In this document: in pieces, positions 11,382 through 23,200 of the stretch
How positions within the stretch are numbered: the stretch's first letter is position 1
Layout: every line of letters begins with the position of its first letter
Assembly: GCF_000687475.1 (NCBI RefSeq)
Contig: NC_057317.1
Span: forward strand, 6,262,501-6,326,500
From: Ustilaginoidea virens
Lineage: Eukaryota; Ascomycota; Sordariomycetes; Hypocreales; Clavicipitaceae
Reading direction: 5' to 3'
Length of the DNA: 64,000 nucleotides
Position numbers and translations under genes: made by a program
Notes under the pieces: model-generated
The model's input: only the letters and a program-made list of their open reading frames with translations
The model's database searches: none
What the model was told of the DNA's origin: nothing

Positions 11382-11831
11382 ATTAGAGCGCAATATCCTT
11401 AGGTTTATTAAGGATTATTATTTAATAAGGATTAACAAAATCCTATACCCTCCTTGCTTCAGCCTTATACCAAATATAATTATACCAGATATCTCATTTA
11501 TATCAAGATATTAGGATATGCGTAGGTTTATTGTAATTAACCGTATTAGCACCTATCTTTGCTATCTATAACGTTTAGAGCATAAAAAGCTAATAATCTG
11601 ACTGAATAGGTTAATTACTATAAAATAAACTGTTAAAATGAACTATAAAGGATATCGCGATCTTCCGAATAGCTTCCTTTATTGTAGGAGGCTATATAAG
11701 TATAACAATAATATAAGGTTTTAATAAATTCAGCCGGAATCTACTATTACACTTTAACGGTTATCCGAGAAGAGCGGTGGCTATAGCACAATCTTAGATA
11801 TCGAATAATATAGTGCTATAACATATAATAA
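11382..11831. other. AT-rich unassigned stretch between Gypsy C and Gypsy A
   Basis: 450 bp without a coding frame or a match to other parts of the window that I could see. It may be host intergenic DNA or an old, unrecognisable repeat. It is the left flank of the Gypsy A target site (AAGGA, 11832-11836). Confidence 0.5.
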
Positions 11832-11836
11832 AAGGA

Positions 11837-12090
11837 TGTAAAGGACTGGCCTTAGGGCTACTGTGAATAGGCGTCGAATGAATATATTAAATAGACTAAG
11901 GAGGAAAGAGAGAGGACCCGAACAGGGGCCTCTAGATAGTCTATTTATATCCGTGCATAGCACGGGTCGAGGTCTTAGCGTAGTTCCGTGACCCCGTACT
12001 GCTGGCCTATATGGTCCTACTAAGGCTAGTCGCGGGCGCAGCCCGAGTCCTAGCTATATTATAGCGCGGACGTAGCCCGAGCCCGTGATA
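11837..12090 (-). repeat. 3' LTR of Gypsy A
   Basis: TGTAAAGGACTGG...GAGCCCGTGATA (last C changed to T), 254 bp, pairing with 49960-50213. A purine tract on the minus strand (GGCGGAGGAGGGGGA) lies just inside it, as expected for a polypurine tract. Confidence 0.9.
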
Positions 12091-12369
12091 TATCCCCCTC
12101 CTCCGCCTTAGAGTCGGAGCCTCCGTCGTTAATTAATCCTCCGCTAAAAACCACTATTATCACTAAATACTGCACTGCGATATCCTCAAGTCCGTATATA
12201 GGCTAATTGTCGGGTATAGGAAGGATACGTCTATAAGTATCGTAGATATAGCTATGCAATTAGTAGGAGTCGTATAGTCGTTAATTAGGAATAATATAGT
12301 AAAAGCGTATAGAAGTTCGTCATCGTACTACTAGCTAGAGGTTAACCGATATAGCTAGGAATATTATAA

Positions 12370-12842
12370 AAAATTTTTCGCTAGCTGCCGGCTAGAAATC
12401 CCCCTATAGTCTTTATTATTTTTTATTAGGTGCTCCTTTCCTTCTTCCCTTCTTCCTATTAAAGCTATTAATAAGCATCGAAGGTCCCTATTATCATAAG
12501 TTTATCCCGCGTTGAGCCTATATTATATACTAATCGGTTAAAGCATTATTTTCGCCCCGATTATATTAGTATTTTTGCCGAAATCGTCCCTATTGTAGCT
12601 AGCTACTGACTCCTCTTATAGTAAGGCCCGGTCTATCCCTTTATAAAGCCTATCGGTATATCTTAAACCCCTACCTATATCGCAAGCATCTTATGCTGAC
12701 CCTATTTAGAACCCGAATATATCTTTATCTGCTATTAATAGTGCCCCTACTAAAGGGGAATTAGGTCCTACTTATCCCTAAAAGCTATACTGCGCCGCTA
12801 GCGATTATCTTTTAGAGGGAGACTCCTTAGATAAAGAGTATT
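12370..12842 (+). pseudogene. Antisense ORF of Gypsy A, first part (opposite strand to gag-pol)
   Basis: One plus-strand frame can be followed from about 12370 to the Copia E insertion point at 12842, with only TAA/TAG interruptions. It holds stretches such as ALSLYYILIG, IIFAPIILVFLPKSS and DYLLEGDSLDKEY. Dropping Copia E and one copy of its GTATT duplication leaves the frame unbroken into 34931, where it continues for about 350 more codons. Gypsy B carries a homologous frame (31915-33339, minus). No N-terminal Met was identified here and the upstream limit is uncertain. Function unknown. Confidence 0.6.
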
Positions 12843-14068
12843 TGTTAAAATCCTATGGTAGTCTACTAGACTGCTGGCCCTTCCACCGTCTCTTGGACTC
12901 ACAACTGTCCCACCGGACTTACGGTGGTCTTACCAACCTTGAGCCTTTACCGTTTACCTTCCGGATTTTCAGTGGATTAGTACTGTATACCAAATAAGGT
13001 AGGCCTTTATCGGGCCTTATTTTTTGGTAAGGCTTGATATGACGTATCGGGCCTTATTTTTAAATATATAGTAAGGCGGCATATGACGTACCGGGCCTGA
13101 TTTAAAAGATATCTGGTAAGGCCGGATATTATGTGGCACACCGGGCATTATTTAAAAATATTTAATACGGCCGGAAATTATGTGGGCACACCGGGCCTTA
13201 TTTAAAAAATATTTAATACGGCCGGATATTACGTGGGCACACTAGGCCTTATTTTAAAAATATTTAATACGGCCGGATATTACGTGGGCACACCGGGCCT
13301 TATTTTAAAAATATTTAATACGGCCGGAAATTATGTGGGCACACCGGGCCTTATTTAAAAAATATTTAATACGGCCGGATATTACGTGGGCACACTAGGC
13401 CTTATTTTAAAAATATTTAATACAGCCGGATATTACGTGGGCACACCGGGCCTTATTTAAAAAATATTTAATACGGCCGGATATTACGTGGGCACACTAG
13501 GCCTTATTTTAAAAATATTTAATACGGCCGGATATTACGTGGGCACACCGGGCCTTATTTTAAAAATATTTAATACGGCCGGATATTACGTGGACACACC
13601 GGGCCTTATTTAAAAGATATTTAATACAGCCGGATATTACGTGGCACACCGGGCATTATTTAAAAATATTTAATACGGCCGGATATTACGTGGCACACCG
13701 GGCATTATTTAAAAATATTTAATACGGCTGGATATTATGTGGCACACCGGGCATTATTTGGTAAGGCTTGATATGACGTATCAGACCTTATTTTTAAATA
13801 TATGGTAAGGCTGGATATAACGTGGTATAATGGGTATTACGAGGAGCTCTCTTACTGGCTACCTTGGATGGCTGGGCCTACCCTCTCTCTTAGATATATT
13901 TAGGATAGCTTTTCCCCTTCTTTCTAGATAGTAGATGGGTAGCATAATCGAACTTGTTAATACACTATATGCCTCTTGACTCTTTTCACCTTTCCTGCGT
14001 TTCTGGTTATTTATATCTGTCTTGCCTTATACCGGCTTCACTTTATATTTACCCTCAGAATTATAACA
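12843..14068 (+). repeat. 5' LTR of Copia E (1226 bp)
   Basis: Starts TGTTAAAATCC and ends GAATTATAACA directly before the primer-binding site. Most of it is a tandem array (about 13030-13800). The matching 3' LTR totals only about 971 bp without its Gypsy insertion; the difference is array length. Confidence 0.9.
13030..13800. repeat. Minisatellite of 50-51-bp units inside the Copia E 5' LTR
   Basis: About fifteen head-to-tail units, each carrying CCGGGCCTTATTT, AATATTTAATACGGCCGG and ATTACGTGGGCACA-type segments. Units vary by C/T and G/A changes and by short A-run lengths. There are no unique spacers. Confidence 0.9.
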
Positions 14069-14083
14069 GGTTATGAGCCCGGG
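14069..14083 (+). promoter_or_regulatory. Primer-binding site of Copia E (half initiator tRNA-Met)
   Basis: GGTTATGAGCCCGGG follows the 5' LTR with no gap. Its complement contains GGGCTCATAACC, the anticodon stem-loop of the eukaryotic initiator tRNA-Met (CAT anticodon). Drosophila copia and yeast Ty5 prime from a cleaved initiator tRNA at this place rather than from the tRNA 3' end. Confidence 0.85.
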
Positions 14084-15082
14084 TTTTACTTCTTTATTTC
14101 ACCCTATCTTTTATATTCACCCTTTGGTCTCTCTTGCTTATTAGTACTACTAATATAGCTAAATCTTTTGGCACCCTCGGCTTACCCTTTGGTATCTCTG
14201 CTTACCTATTATCACCTTCGGCTTATCCTTTGGTAATCTATAGTGTTATTCTACGGTAATCAACGGTATAACCTTATATCGACCTTTGGTATAATCTTAC
14301 GGCAACCTACGGCGTAACCTTACGGCACCCTTAGAGTAATCTACGGCACCTACGGATTTTATAGTGTAATATCTATTATACTATACCACTATATAACACC
14401 TTTGCACCTAGTGCACAACACCCACTGCACTTTACGGCACCTGTTATATTATTCTATATATAATATTTGTTGTACGGCATTTACGGTACTCTTATATTAC
14501 GGCACTTGCGGCAGTGATAATATTTATATCACGTGACCTACGGCACCAACGGCACTTACGGATTTTATTCACGGCACCTACGGCACCTACGGCACTTACG
14601 GGATTTATTTCACAGCACCTACGGCACCTACGGCACTTGCGGATTTATATCACGGCACCTACGGCACCCATGGCACTTACGGATTTTATTCACGGCATCT
14701 ACGGCACCTACGGCACTTACGGGATTTATTTCACAGCACCTACGGCACCTACGGCACTTGCGGATTTATATCACAGCACCTACGGCACCTACGGCACTTA
14801 TGGATTTATTTCACGGCACCTACGGCACCCACGGAACTTACGATATTTATATTACGGCACCCACGGCACCTGTGCTTTTATACTGAGACCTACCACTATA
14901 TACTGCGGTTATTTATTATAGTAGGCTACTAGTCACTATATATACTGGGTATTTACCTAGTTTTTCAAATATTATACTAGTTATTTAATTAGTTATTCAA
15001 CCATTTTACTAGCCAGCAAGCTAGTTATTCCTCTGCTTTTACAACTATCGGCACCATTTTTCAACGACTTTTAACCACTGTA
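14084..15082 (+). other. Copia E leader between PBS and gag
   Basis: Non-coding leader of about 1 kb. The first part is rich in CTTACCTTTGGTA-like motifs; 14514-14886 is a tandem array; the rest is AT-rich up to the gag ATG. Confidence 0.7.
14514..14886. repeat. Tandem CGGCACCTA-type repeats in the Copia E leader
   Basis: About nine units of roughly 40 bp. Each is two or three copies of the 9-mer CGGCACCTA/CGGCACTTA followed by CGGATTTATTTCA. The array is open in two plus frames (14514-14921 and 14533-14886) because the unit has no stop. The resulting Gly-Thr-Tyr or Arg-His-Leu repeats are not supported as protein. Confidence 0.9.
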
Positions 15083-16231
15083 ATGGCACAGTCAGGGCCT
15101 TCCACTTATAAGGTCCCTACGGATTCCGGCTCTAAAGCTGATCCTAATATACAACTACAGTTAGATATGGACGATATGAAGTCTCAGATGAATACCCTAA
15201 CTAGCCTTATATAAGGCCTAATTACCAAGCAAAATAATAACCCACAGACCCCCCAGGCCACTCAGGCTATTAAAAAGGATCGTACTAATATTACTAAAGC
15301 TGGACCTTCCACTAGGATGACTACCACTAAGGATACTAATATAGATGATGTTATGGAAATAGACTAAGACCAACCTTCCACCCCTATAAGATATAAGGGT
15401 AAACAGCCTATTTATAATAATACAGCACCTACCATTACCAACCAAATTAGTAATAGGGCTATTAAAGAATTAGCTAAGACTGCCAACCGCTTTAAAGAGT
15501 CACAGAAGCTAAAAAGTCCCTATAATTTCGACCAGTGGAAGCAGGCCCTTATAATACAACTCAGGGCCTTTAAAATAGCCAACTTTGTTAACGACCCTTC
15601 TATAGCTAGGCACTTTAATGAGTCTGAACAGGCCCTTCTATTACTAATGCTAAGAAATAGCTGTGGTAAAGAGGCTACAGAGGCTATAGACTAGTGTAAT
15701 AACCCAGAGGAAGCCTACCTTTTACTAGTAGCTCAGTACTGCCACTCACCAGAAGTACAGCGGGCACATTTATACCCTACCTTTCATACCCTTACATTTA
15801 CCGGTTATAAGGGCACCTTAGAGGCTTTTAATAGCGAATTTAATAGCTATATTTCTCGCCTTAAAATCCTAGGTTCTAAGATCGACTCCTTCGACTAAGT
15901 TAACCAGTATTTATAGGCTATAGAGGGGGTATTTACCTGCTAGACCGAACGGCAATACTCTATGATTAGGGCTTATAGCGCCTAGGGCGTTATTAATAGC
16001 AGCAAATTTAACCTCCAGTACTTTATGGTTGACTTACTAGAAGAATAGCATTCTAAGGGGTCTAGTAAGGTGGCTGCTAATAATAAACATTATAAGGCTT
16101 CTAAGGACCCTAAAAATAAAGGGTCTACTAATACCGCTTCTACTAATAATAGTAAGAATAATTCTATTAAAAAGAAGTAGCAACAGAAGAAGGAATAGGA
16201 CTCTAATAATACCTCTAATAATCAATAAGAT
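15083..16231 (+). pseudogene. Copia E gag
   Basis: ATG at 15083 opens MAQSGPSTYKVPTDSGSKAD. The frame then runs through a typical Ty1/Copia capsid region (KSPYNFDQWKQALIIQLR, then EAYLLLVAQYCHSPEVQRAH, then LEAFNSEFNSYISRLKILGS) to a Lys/Asn/Ser-rich end. About ten in-frame stops are all TAA/TAG at expected Gln or Trp sites; I saw no frameshift. TRIM2 splits the frame at 16237, and it resumes as ESFIIGNYNTQD at 16801. Confidence 0.85.
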
Positions 16232-16236
16232 GTCGA

Positions 16237-16800
16237 TGTCAAGGATTCGGGCTACGCCCGTATCATGCTAAGGGCAAGCTCGAGTATGCGCGCAGCATAG
16301 TGCCAAAGGGATATAGGTGTCAATTATACTAAGTATGGTAACTTGGTATAATACGTACTCTTTTAGCCGTATGGTCAAGAGAGTAGGTTTTTACCTAGCG
16401 ATATGCGCGGCACCCGCTTAGGGCCCAATTGGGCCACTTCGTTACATTTGTACCAAGTTACCCAAGGTCACAGGTTCGAATCCCGTATGTGGTGCGTGCA
16501 GCGGGCTCCTTATCTGGGCTTACAGAGGACATGCTACTAGCCTCTGGGGGGTGCGTGGTATCATATGGCCGGCTGCGGAGAGGGGAGCTATGTCAAGGAT
16601 TCAGGCTACGCCCGTATCATGCTAAGGGCAAGCTCGAGTATGCGCGCAGCATAGTGCCAAGGGGATATAGGTGTCAATTGTACCAAGTATGGTAACTTGG
16701 TACAATACGTACTCTTTTGGCCGTATGGTCAAGAGAGTAGGTTTTTACCTGGCGATGTGCGCGGCACCCGCTTAGGGCCCAATTGGGCCACTTCGTTATA
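16237..16800 (+). mobile_element. TRIM2: 564-bp non-coding LTR element with target duplication GTCGA
   Basis: Terminal repeats of 210 bp (16237-16446, 16591-16800) flank 144 bp. Duplications GTCGA lie at 16232-16236 and 16801-16805. A purine tract (GGAGAGGGGAGC) precedes the right repeat. Just after the left repeat is the same tRNA-like segment as in TRIM1, with GGTTCGAATCCC. Each repeat contains the palindrome GGCCCAATTGGGCC near its 3' end. The ORF at 16429-16695 is a repeat artefact. Confidence 0.92.
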
Positions 16801-19800
16801 GTCGAGTCCTTTATTATAGGCAATTATAATACCCAGGATACTAATATATCTTATTCTTCTTCCACTATATCACCTAATACCCAGCCCTTAGCTATAAGCT
16901 ATAGTGCTAAATCAGGCGGCAGGACCCCTAAGGATGCCCTCCTTTACAATACAGGCTCTACTTATTATATTATTAATAATAAGAAACATTTCACCACTTT
17001 GCACTACTTTAAGAAGGGTGATAAGCCTATAATTACTACTGGTGGCGGCCCTATCTCCCCTACCGGTTAGGGCACAGCACGATTTACTGTGTTACAAGGC
17101 ATTAATCCTACCAAATGGGGCACTATAGAGCTTAAGAACGCACTATATATTCCTGCTCTGGATATTAACATCATTAGCAGTGTAAAACACTATGCCGCTA
17201 AAGGGGTATTAATTAAAAATCAGCTATGGTCAGCAAGCCGTAAATGCATCGGCATTTTTAACTTCGAAAAATACGGCTTTTTCCTTCCACAGAAAGGAAT
17301 AGATACACCACTACTGCATCAACCTTGCAGTCACTATACTAATAGTATAGTAGTAGAGGTCCCCAGCCCTACTAACCCTACTGATTATAGTGATCCTACA
17401 GATACTACTATTACCCTTGTCCTAGCTATTACGACTAGCGAAGAGCCAGCTATTACGACTAGCGAAGAGCCTGCTATTACGATTTGCAAAGACCCTGTAG
17501 AGGTTACTAACCCTACCACGCCTATACAGACTAGTACTACTAGTCCTCCTGCCCCTATAACAGCTGATACAGAATATCAGAAGCTGTTACAATTAGCCGG
17601 TATTTGGCATATACGGCTAGGGCATATAGGTATTCAGCTACTTAAAAAGACCTATGCTAATACCCCTGGTTTACCTAATCTCGATAAGGTTAAAGATACT
17701 GATTTTCGCTGCCTAGCCTGTATTTAGGCCAAGAAGGTTAGAAGACCTTCTAAGGATGCGATACCTAATCCAGCTAAATGCCTAGATATTATAGAAGGTG
17801 ATACTTTTGCTATATCACCTACACTATATAACAAACGACCTATTGCCTTTATATTAGTAGACAGAAAATCCCGATTCCGTTGGCTTTACTTACTGCCTAA
17901 TAGAGAAGGCACCATTATATTTACAGCATTACAGGGCTTTATACAAAGCCTGCAGGTCAGATATAGTAAAACCCCTATTGAGTTCTATTATAATGGTGGT
18001 AACGAAATTAATAAAATGCTTAACGATTGGCTTACCTTATAAGGTATAACGTTTGATACCTCCTGTCCCTATATACACAAATAAAACGGCCTAGCTGAAC
18101 ATTCCATTAGGGTTATAGCTAATAAGTTACGTGCCACTATAACCTGGTCAAGGTTACCTTCTAACCTTTAGTCCGCCGTAATTACTAGCGTTATTATACT
18201 GGTAAATATTACGGCAGTTACTAATAGACCTTCTAGCCCTTATTTAGAGCTATTAAAAGATTACGACCAAATAACCCCTAAGCACTATTCTGATCTTATT
18301 AACCTTAGGGCTATTAGAGCAGCTATTAAGGTGCTTATATCACACAAAAAGCGTGTAAAAAGCCGCAAATTAGCGCCCCGAACCGAGCCTAATAGGCTCC
18401 TTACCACTCTAGGTAATAATACCTACCTAGTTTATCTTCTAAAAAAGAAGGTTATTACTAAAATAACCTTTATTACCTTCATCCACTAAAATAAAGGTAT
18501 AGGCCCTATATCAAGTGGCCTAGAAGGAGACTTTCACAGAGGGCAAAATACAGGTTCAGAGGGGGTATCTAGCAGTCAAGAACCTGCTATTTTACTGGAT
18601 GACCTGGAAAGCATCCCTGACCCTACTAACCTTACTAACATTAATAATACTAATGTTATTCTGGATGACCTAGAAAGCATCCCTGACCCTATTAACATTA
18701 ATAATACTAATATTATTCTGGATGACCTAAAAAGTATCCCGGACCCTACTAATATTACTAATAATAATGTTATTCTGGATGACCTAGAAAGCGTCCCAGA
18801 CCCTACTAATCTTACCATAGATTACCATCCTATAATACAGTCCCCGGCTACTGCAAAGGATGACTTTATAGATATCCTTACTAGCCTTAAGCCAACCGAC
18901 CTTACTAGCCCTATAGGCCCTGCTGGCCCTACTAGCCCTACCGACCCTGCTGGCCCTACGGGCCCTACTAATCCTACGGGCCTTACTAACTCTACTAGCC
19001 TTACTGATTTATTCCCTTAGGAGGGAAATATCCTATACCACCTGATATGGGATTCCTGCTATACAGCTAAGCGTAAGCTAGCTAAAAAGGCCCCTAATGG
19101 TACGCCTAATAGCTGGAAGGATGTGCTATGAAGTCCTGAAAAAGACCTTTAGATAAAGGCACTATTTAAGGAATTCGAGCAGCTTTTGGATACTAAAGTC
19201 TTCCAATTTATTCCTAAGTCTAACGTTCCTATTGATAGGAAAATTATACGCAATAGGCCTGTTTTTCGGGTTAAAAAGGATGCTAATAATCAGCCTATAA
19301 AATTCAAGGCTAGATTAGTAGTCAAGGGTTTTATGCAAGTCGAAGGAAAGGACTTCTAGCATACCTATGCTTCTACCTCTATCCCACCCACCTAAAGGGT
19401 TATATTGGCTTTAGCAGCTAGTAATAATTGGGAAATAGAATAAATCGACTTTATAGGCGCCTTCCTAAATAGCAAACTTTCTGAAACAATTTATATGGAT
19501 ATCCCTGATGGATTTCTTGAATTTACAGAGAGCCTGTTATTAACTAATAGCAAGCTTTGGTCTCATATATAGCGGCAATGGTTACTAACTTTACTTAAAG
19601 AAGCTGGCTTTGACCCTTCTATAAAGCAAGCTATTTTATTAAAGAAGGCCCTATACGGACTAAAATAAGCTCCCCGCGAATGGCAACATCGGCTAAAAGA
19701 TCTGATTTCTAGTGAAGGATTTTTACTATTAGCTTTTAATGCTGCCGTATTTTATAATAAGCAAACCAGCACCTTTATCGTCACTTATGTTAACGACTGC

Positions 19801-20258
19801 CTATTAGTTGGTCCTAATATAACTTATATTAACCAGCTAAAAAGGAAATTTCATAAGGTCTATGCTATAGAAGACCGCGGTCTGGCTTCCTTCTTCCTAG
19901 GCGTACAAATTATACGAAATAGGAAGGAAGGTTTATTATGGCTATATCAAGCCCAATTTATAGCAGAGGTCCTAGCTAAATTTGGCTTATAGGATGTTAA
20001 ACCTTAGCTAATTCCACTATAACTAAGGGTTCTAAATGAATCTAGTGGAAAAGACCTTAACCCTACTGATCAAAGCCTTTATCAGAGCCTTACTAGCACT
20101 ATAATGTGGCTTATGATGATGACTAGGCCCGACCTAGCATTTCCTACCCAATACCTCTCTCGGTTTATAACTAAGGCAACTATTATGCATCTAAATGCTG
20201 CGAAGGGCGCTTTTAGCTATCTTAAAGGCACTGAGAATATAGCTATTTATTATCGTAC
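16801..20258 (+). pseudogene. Copia E pol: protease, integrase, reverse transcriptase
   Basis: Protease: ALLYNTGSTYYIINNKKHF, the DTG motif with Asp changed to Asn. Integrase: HHCC finger WHIRLGHIGIQLL...FRCLAC near 17600-17725, then a core with EGDTFAISP, FYYNGGNEINK (second Asp to Asn) and NGLAEHSIR (Glu kept). After a repeat-rich spacer, reverse transcriptase starts near 19135 (FKARLVVKGFMQVEGKDF, then ALYGLK-stop-APREW) and has YVNDCLLVG in place of YVDD. The changed catalytic Asp codons and the TAA/TAG stops fit RIP. The frame continues after Gypsy D at 25904. Confidence 0.88.
18585..19015 (+). repeat. Coding tandem repeats between integrase and reverse transcriptase of Copia E
   Basis: Four units of about 60 bp encode ILDDLESIPDPTNLT-type repeats (18590-18810). 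A Gly/Pro/Thr-rich run of GPTSP/GPTNP-like units follows (18890-19010). The spacer is in frame with pol. A smaller duplication (TTSEEPAI) lies at 17430-17480. Confidence 0.8.
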
Positions 20259-23200
20259 TGTGACGGACTGGCCCTAGGGCTACTGCGAATAGGCGTTAAT
20301 CGGATGTATTAATAAAACTAAAGAGGAAGGGAGAAGAGCCCGAATCGGGTCCCTTCTGCAGTCTATATACATCCGTATGTGGCGCGGGCTAGAGCCCTAA
20401 TGTTGCCCTATAGGCCCGCGCGTCTACCTTATATTATCCGTTCCGGACTAGGCATGGGCGTAGCCTAAGCCTCAGTCAATCTATAATACGGGTATAGCCC
20501 GAGTCTATAATATACCCCCCTTCTCTAGGAAAGATTTTATCTATTCCGTATCGGGGTTGCTATAGGGTTCGACCGGGTCTATTATATGTCCGAATATCCC
20601 CCTATTTAGCCTTAAATACCTCCCGCGCCGCGGTATCCTTAAAGTTCTTTAGCGGTTCCTAAGTCGGCCTATTATATCCCTTCCATTTTACTAGCATATT
20701 ACGTTTTCCGCCCTAGCCCTAAGCGTTTTTCGCGGCTAATATCTCCTCGACCTCGAATTCCTTATATAGGGCATCAGAGTCCTTTAGTAGGACTAGTAGG
20801 GGGCCAGGCCTAGTATCTATAAGTATTTAGCTTAGTAGCGGGTCGGAAGCGGCATATTCTATAAGATTAACGTAAAAAACCGGGTGGATACTATTAGGAA
20901 TATTAAGTCGGATATTAAGCGGTAATAAAACGGCTATAATAGTATACTTAGTAGATACCTAGTTAAGCTTTTTATAAGGCCGGTTAGTCTTAATATTCTA
21001 TAGGCTTAATTAGACTTAGTCCCCGATTTAGTAGTATTTTGCTAGGCATCGGGAGCGGTTCGTCGCGTCTTACTACTACTATTAAGTAAAGGCGATAGCG
21101 GCTTAAGCGAGTTCGCCCCCCTTCTGTATTATAGCTAGGAAGCGCATTATACGCCCTTTAGGGGTCGTTAAACTTAGCGTAATATCGGGGGGAGGTGCTA
21201 TAATAAGAGAGTTAAAGCTATTTAGGAGACGGTTTAGACTATATCTAGTGACTAAGGAAATACAGTTATTTAGAGTATATTAATAAGTCGCGAGATATTA
21301 GGGCTAGTTATATTAATTAAATGCTACTTTAATACATAAGACAGCCTAGACCTCCTAGTTTATATGCTTTATACTACTATCGGTCTATAGGTAGTATATA
21401 GTTAAGAAGAGTTGGTCGGTCTTAATAGCCTTATATATTATAGTCTAGAATTAGCCTACCTAATCTAAATCTCTATCGCTAATAATCTAGGCGGGGAACC
21501 TATAATACTACTACTAATAGTTAAAAAACCGGTCTATATAATCCTCTACTCGTATTAAGTATATCGCTTTAAGCTAAATATATTTAGATAGGCGGTCGGT
21601 AATAACTATTAGGTAATATAGGTTAGAGGCGTTATAGGCTAGGAGGTTAATTATAAAATCAATAGAGATTTAAGACTAAAACCGATTTAAGATTAATAAG
21701 GGCTAGAATAGGCCTTATTGCAATTAGCGACTTTTATGCGCCCTGCGGTATTAGTAATTCTAAACGAACCAAGCTACTTTAAACGATATACTATTAAAGT
21801 AGTAGTCTTATCGTAGGAATTAAAAGGTTATATTCTTCCCTAAATGCCTTATAGTAGGGGAGTTATAGTATCGTTAGATTACTATAGTTATTAATAGCTT
21901 AAACGAAAGGAGCTAAATTTAGCCCCGGTAGAATAGCGCTCTATAGGCATTTAAGATATAATCCGCGATCTACTCTTTAGTCTTTACCTCTATAGGGAAT
22001 TATTGTTTTTTATTCGCTATAGCCTTCTACCGGGCCTAATATAGTTTATCCTCGGCTACGGCCTAATCCTAAAGCGCTTATAGGTATATATCGGCGAAGA
22101 CCTAAAAGCCACTAGGTAGGGAGACGCTAATTAATAAAGCCGCTATCGGTATATCCCCTATTATACCTAGGTCTATAGACGGTCGGTCTTCTATTAGGTC
22201 TAGCTAGACCTCTATTAGGTCTGCCTCTATAGCGGAGATAAATAGTAATTAAAGGATTTAACTAAATCTTAGAGTTACACTATCTGCCTCCTACTTCTAT
22301 TATAAAAGGGCGTTAGGGCATTAGGCTTATAAGCTAGGCTAGTATTAAAGATAGAAGTTAAAGAAAGCTAAAGTTTTAGCCTATCGCGCTTAGTATTCTA
22401 ATATCTCCCTTAATTAAGCAAAATACTTAAGGTTCTTATAGTCTATAAAAATCGTAAATAGAGCAGCAATAGAATAAAGTTTAATAGACCACGCCTTAAG
22501 GTATAAGATAATAATAAATAGCTCTTTATCGTAAATAGTATAGTTCTATTTAGCTTTTATAAGCCATACTAAGTAGTATATAACTAGGTAGAGCGCCTTA
22601 TCCTCTTTAATCTAAAAAAGATAGCTGCTAAAAGCTATACTAAAGCTATCCGCCTTAAAGATCGTTTCCTTCTTAAGGTCCTATTAGGTAAAGACTAGGT
22701 ATAAGATAAAGTATTACTTAAGCATTTAGAAAGCCTTTTCTTCCTTTTTAAGCTATTAAAAGGGAATACCCTTCTATATTAGCTAAATTAAGGGCTCTTT
22801 TAGGTAAGAGAAGTTCGGGATAAAATTATAATAGAAGTTTGTAAACCCTAAAAAGCTTTAAACGCCCTGCAATTTTATAAGGGCTTCCTACTTTTAGATC
22901 GCTTTAATCTTCTTAGGGTCTAATTAAATCTCTTTCCCTACTACTATAATAAAACTAAAGTAGTATACCTCCTTTACTATAAAGTTATATTTATCGAGAT
23001 CTAGATTTAGGCTGGCATCTTATAGGCGCCTAAGGATAACCCTAATATAGTCTCTATATTCCTACTATAAGCCTTTAGTATAAACTAAAATATTATTTAG
23101 ATAAGTAGTAGCAAAATCCCCTAATAAGTCCCTTAAGGCCCTATTAATATATCGCTAGAATATCGCAGGAGCCCTAGTTAGGCTAAAGGGGGTTACTAAC

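Noticed and set aside
13030..13800. CRISPR-like regular array
   Set aside because: Units are contiguous and similar throughout, with no unique spacers, inside an LTR of a eukaryotic element.
14514..14921. Two overlapping ORFs of 135 and 117 codons on the plus strand
   Set aside because: They are translations of a stop-free tandem DNA repeat in an untranslated leader; both frames are equally repetitive.
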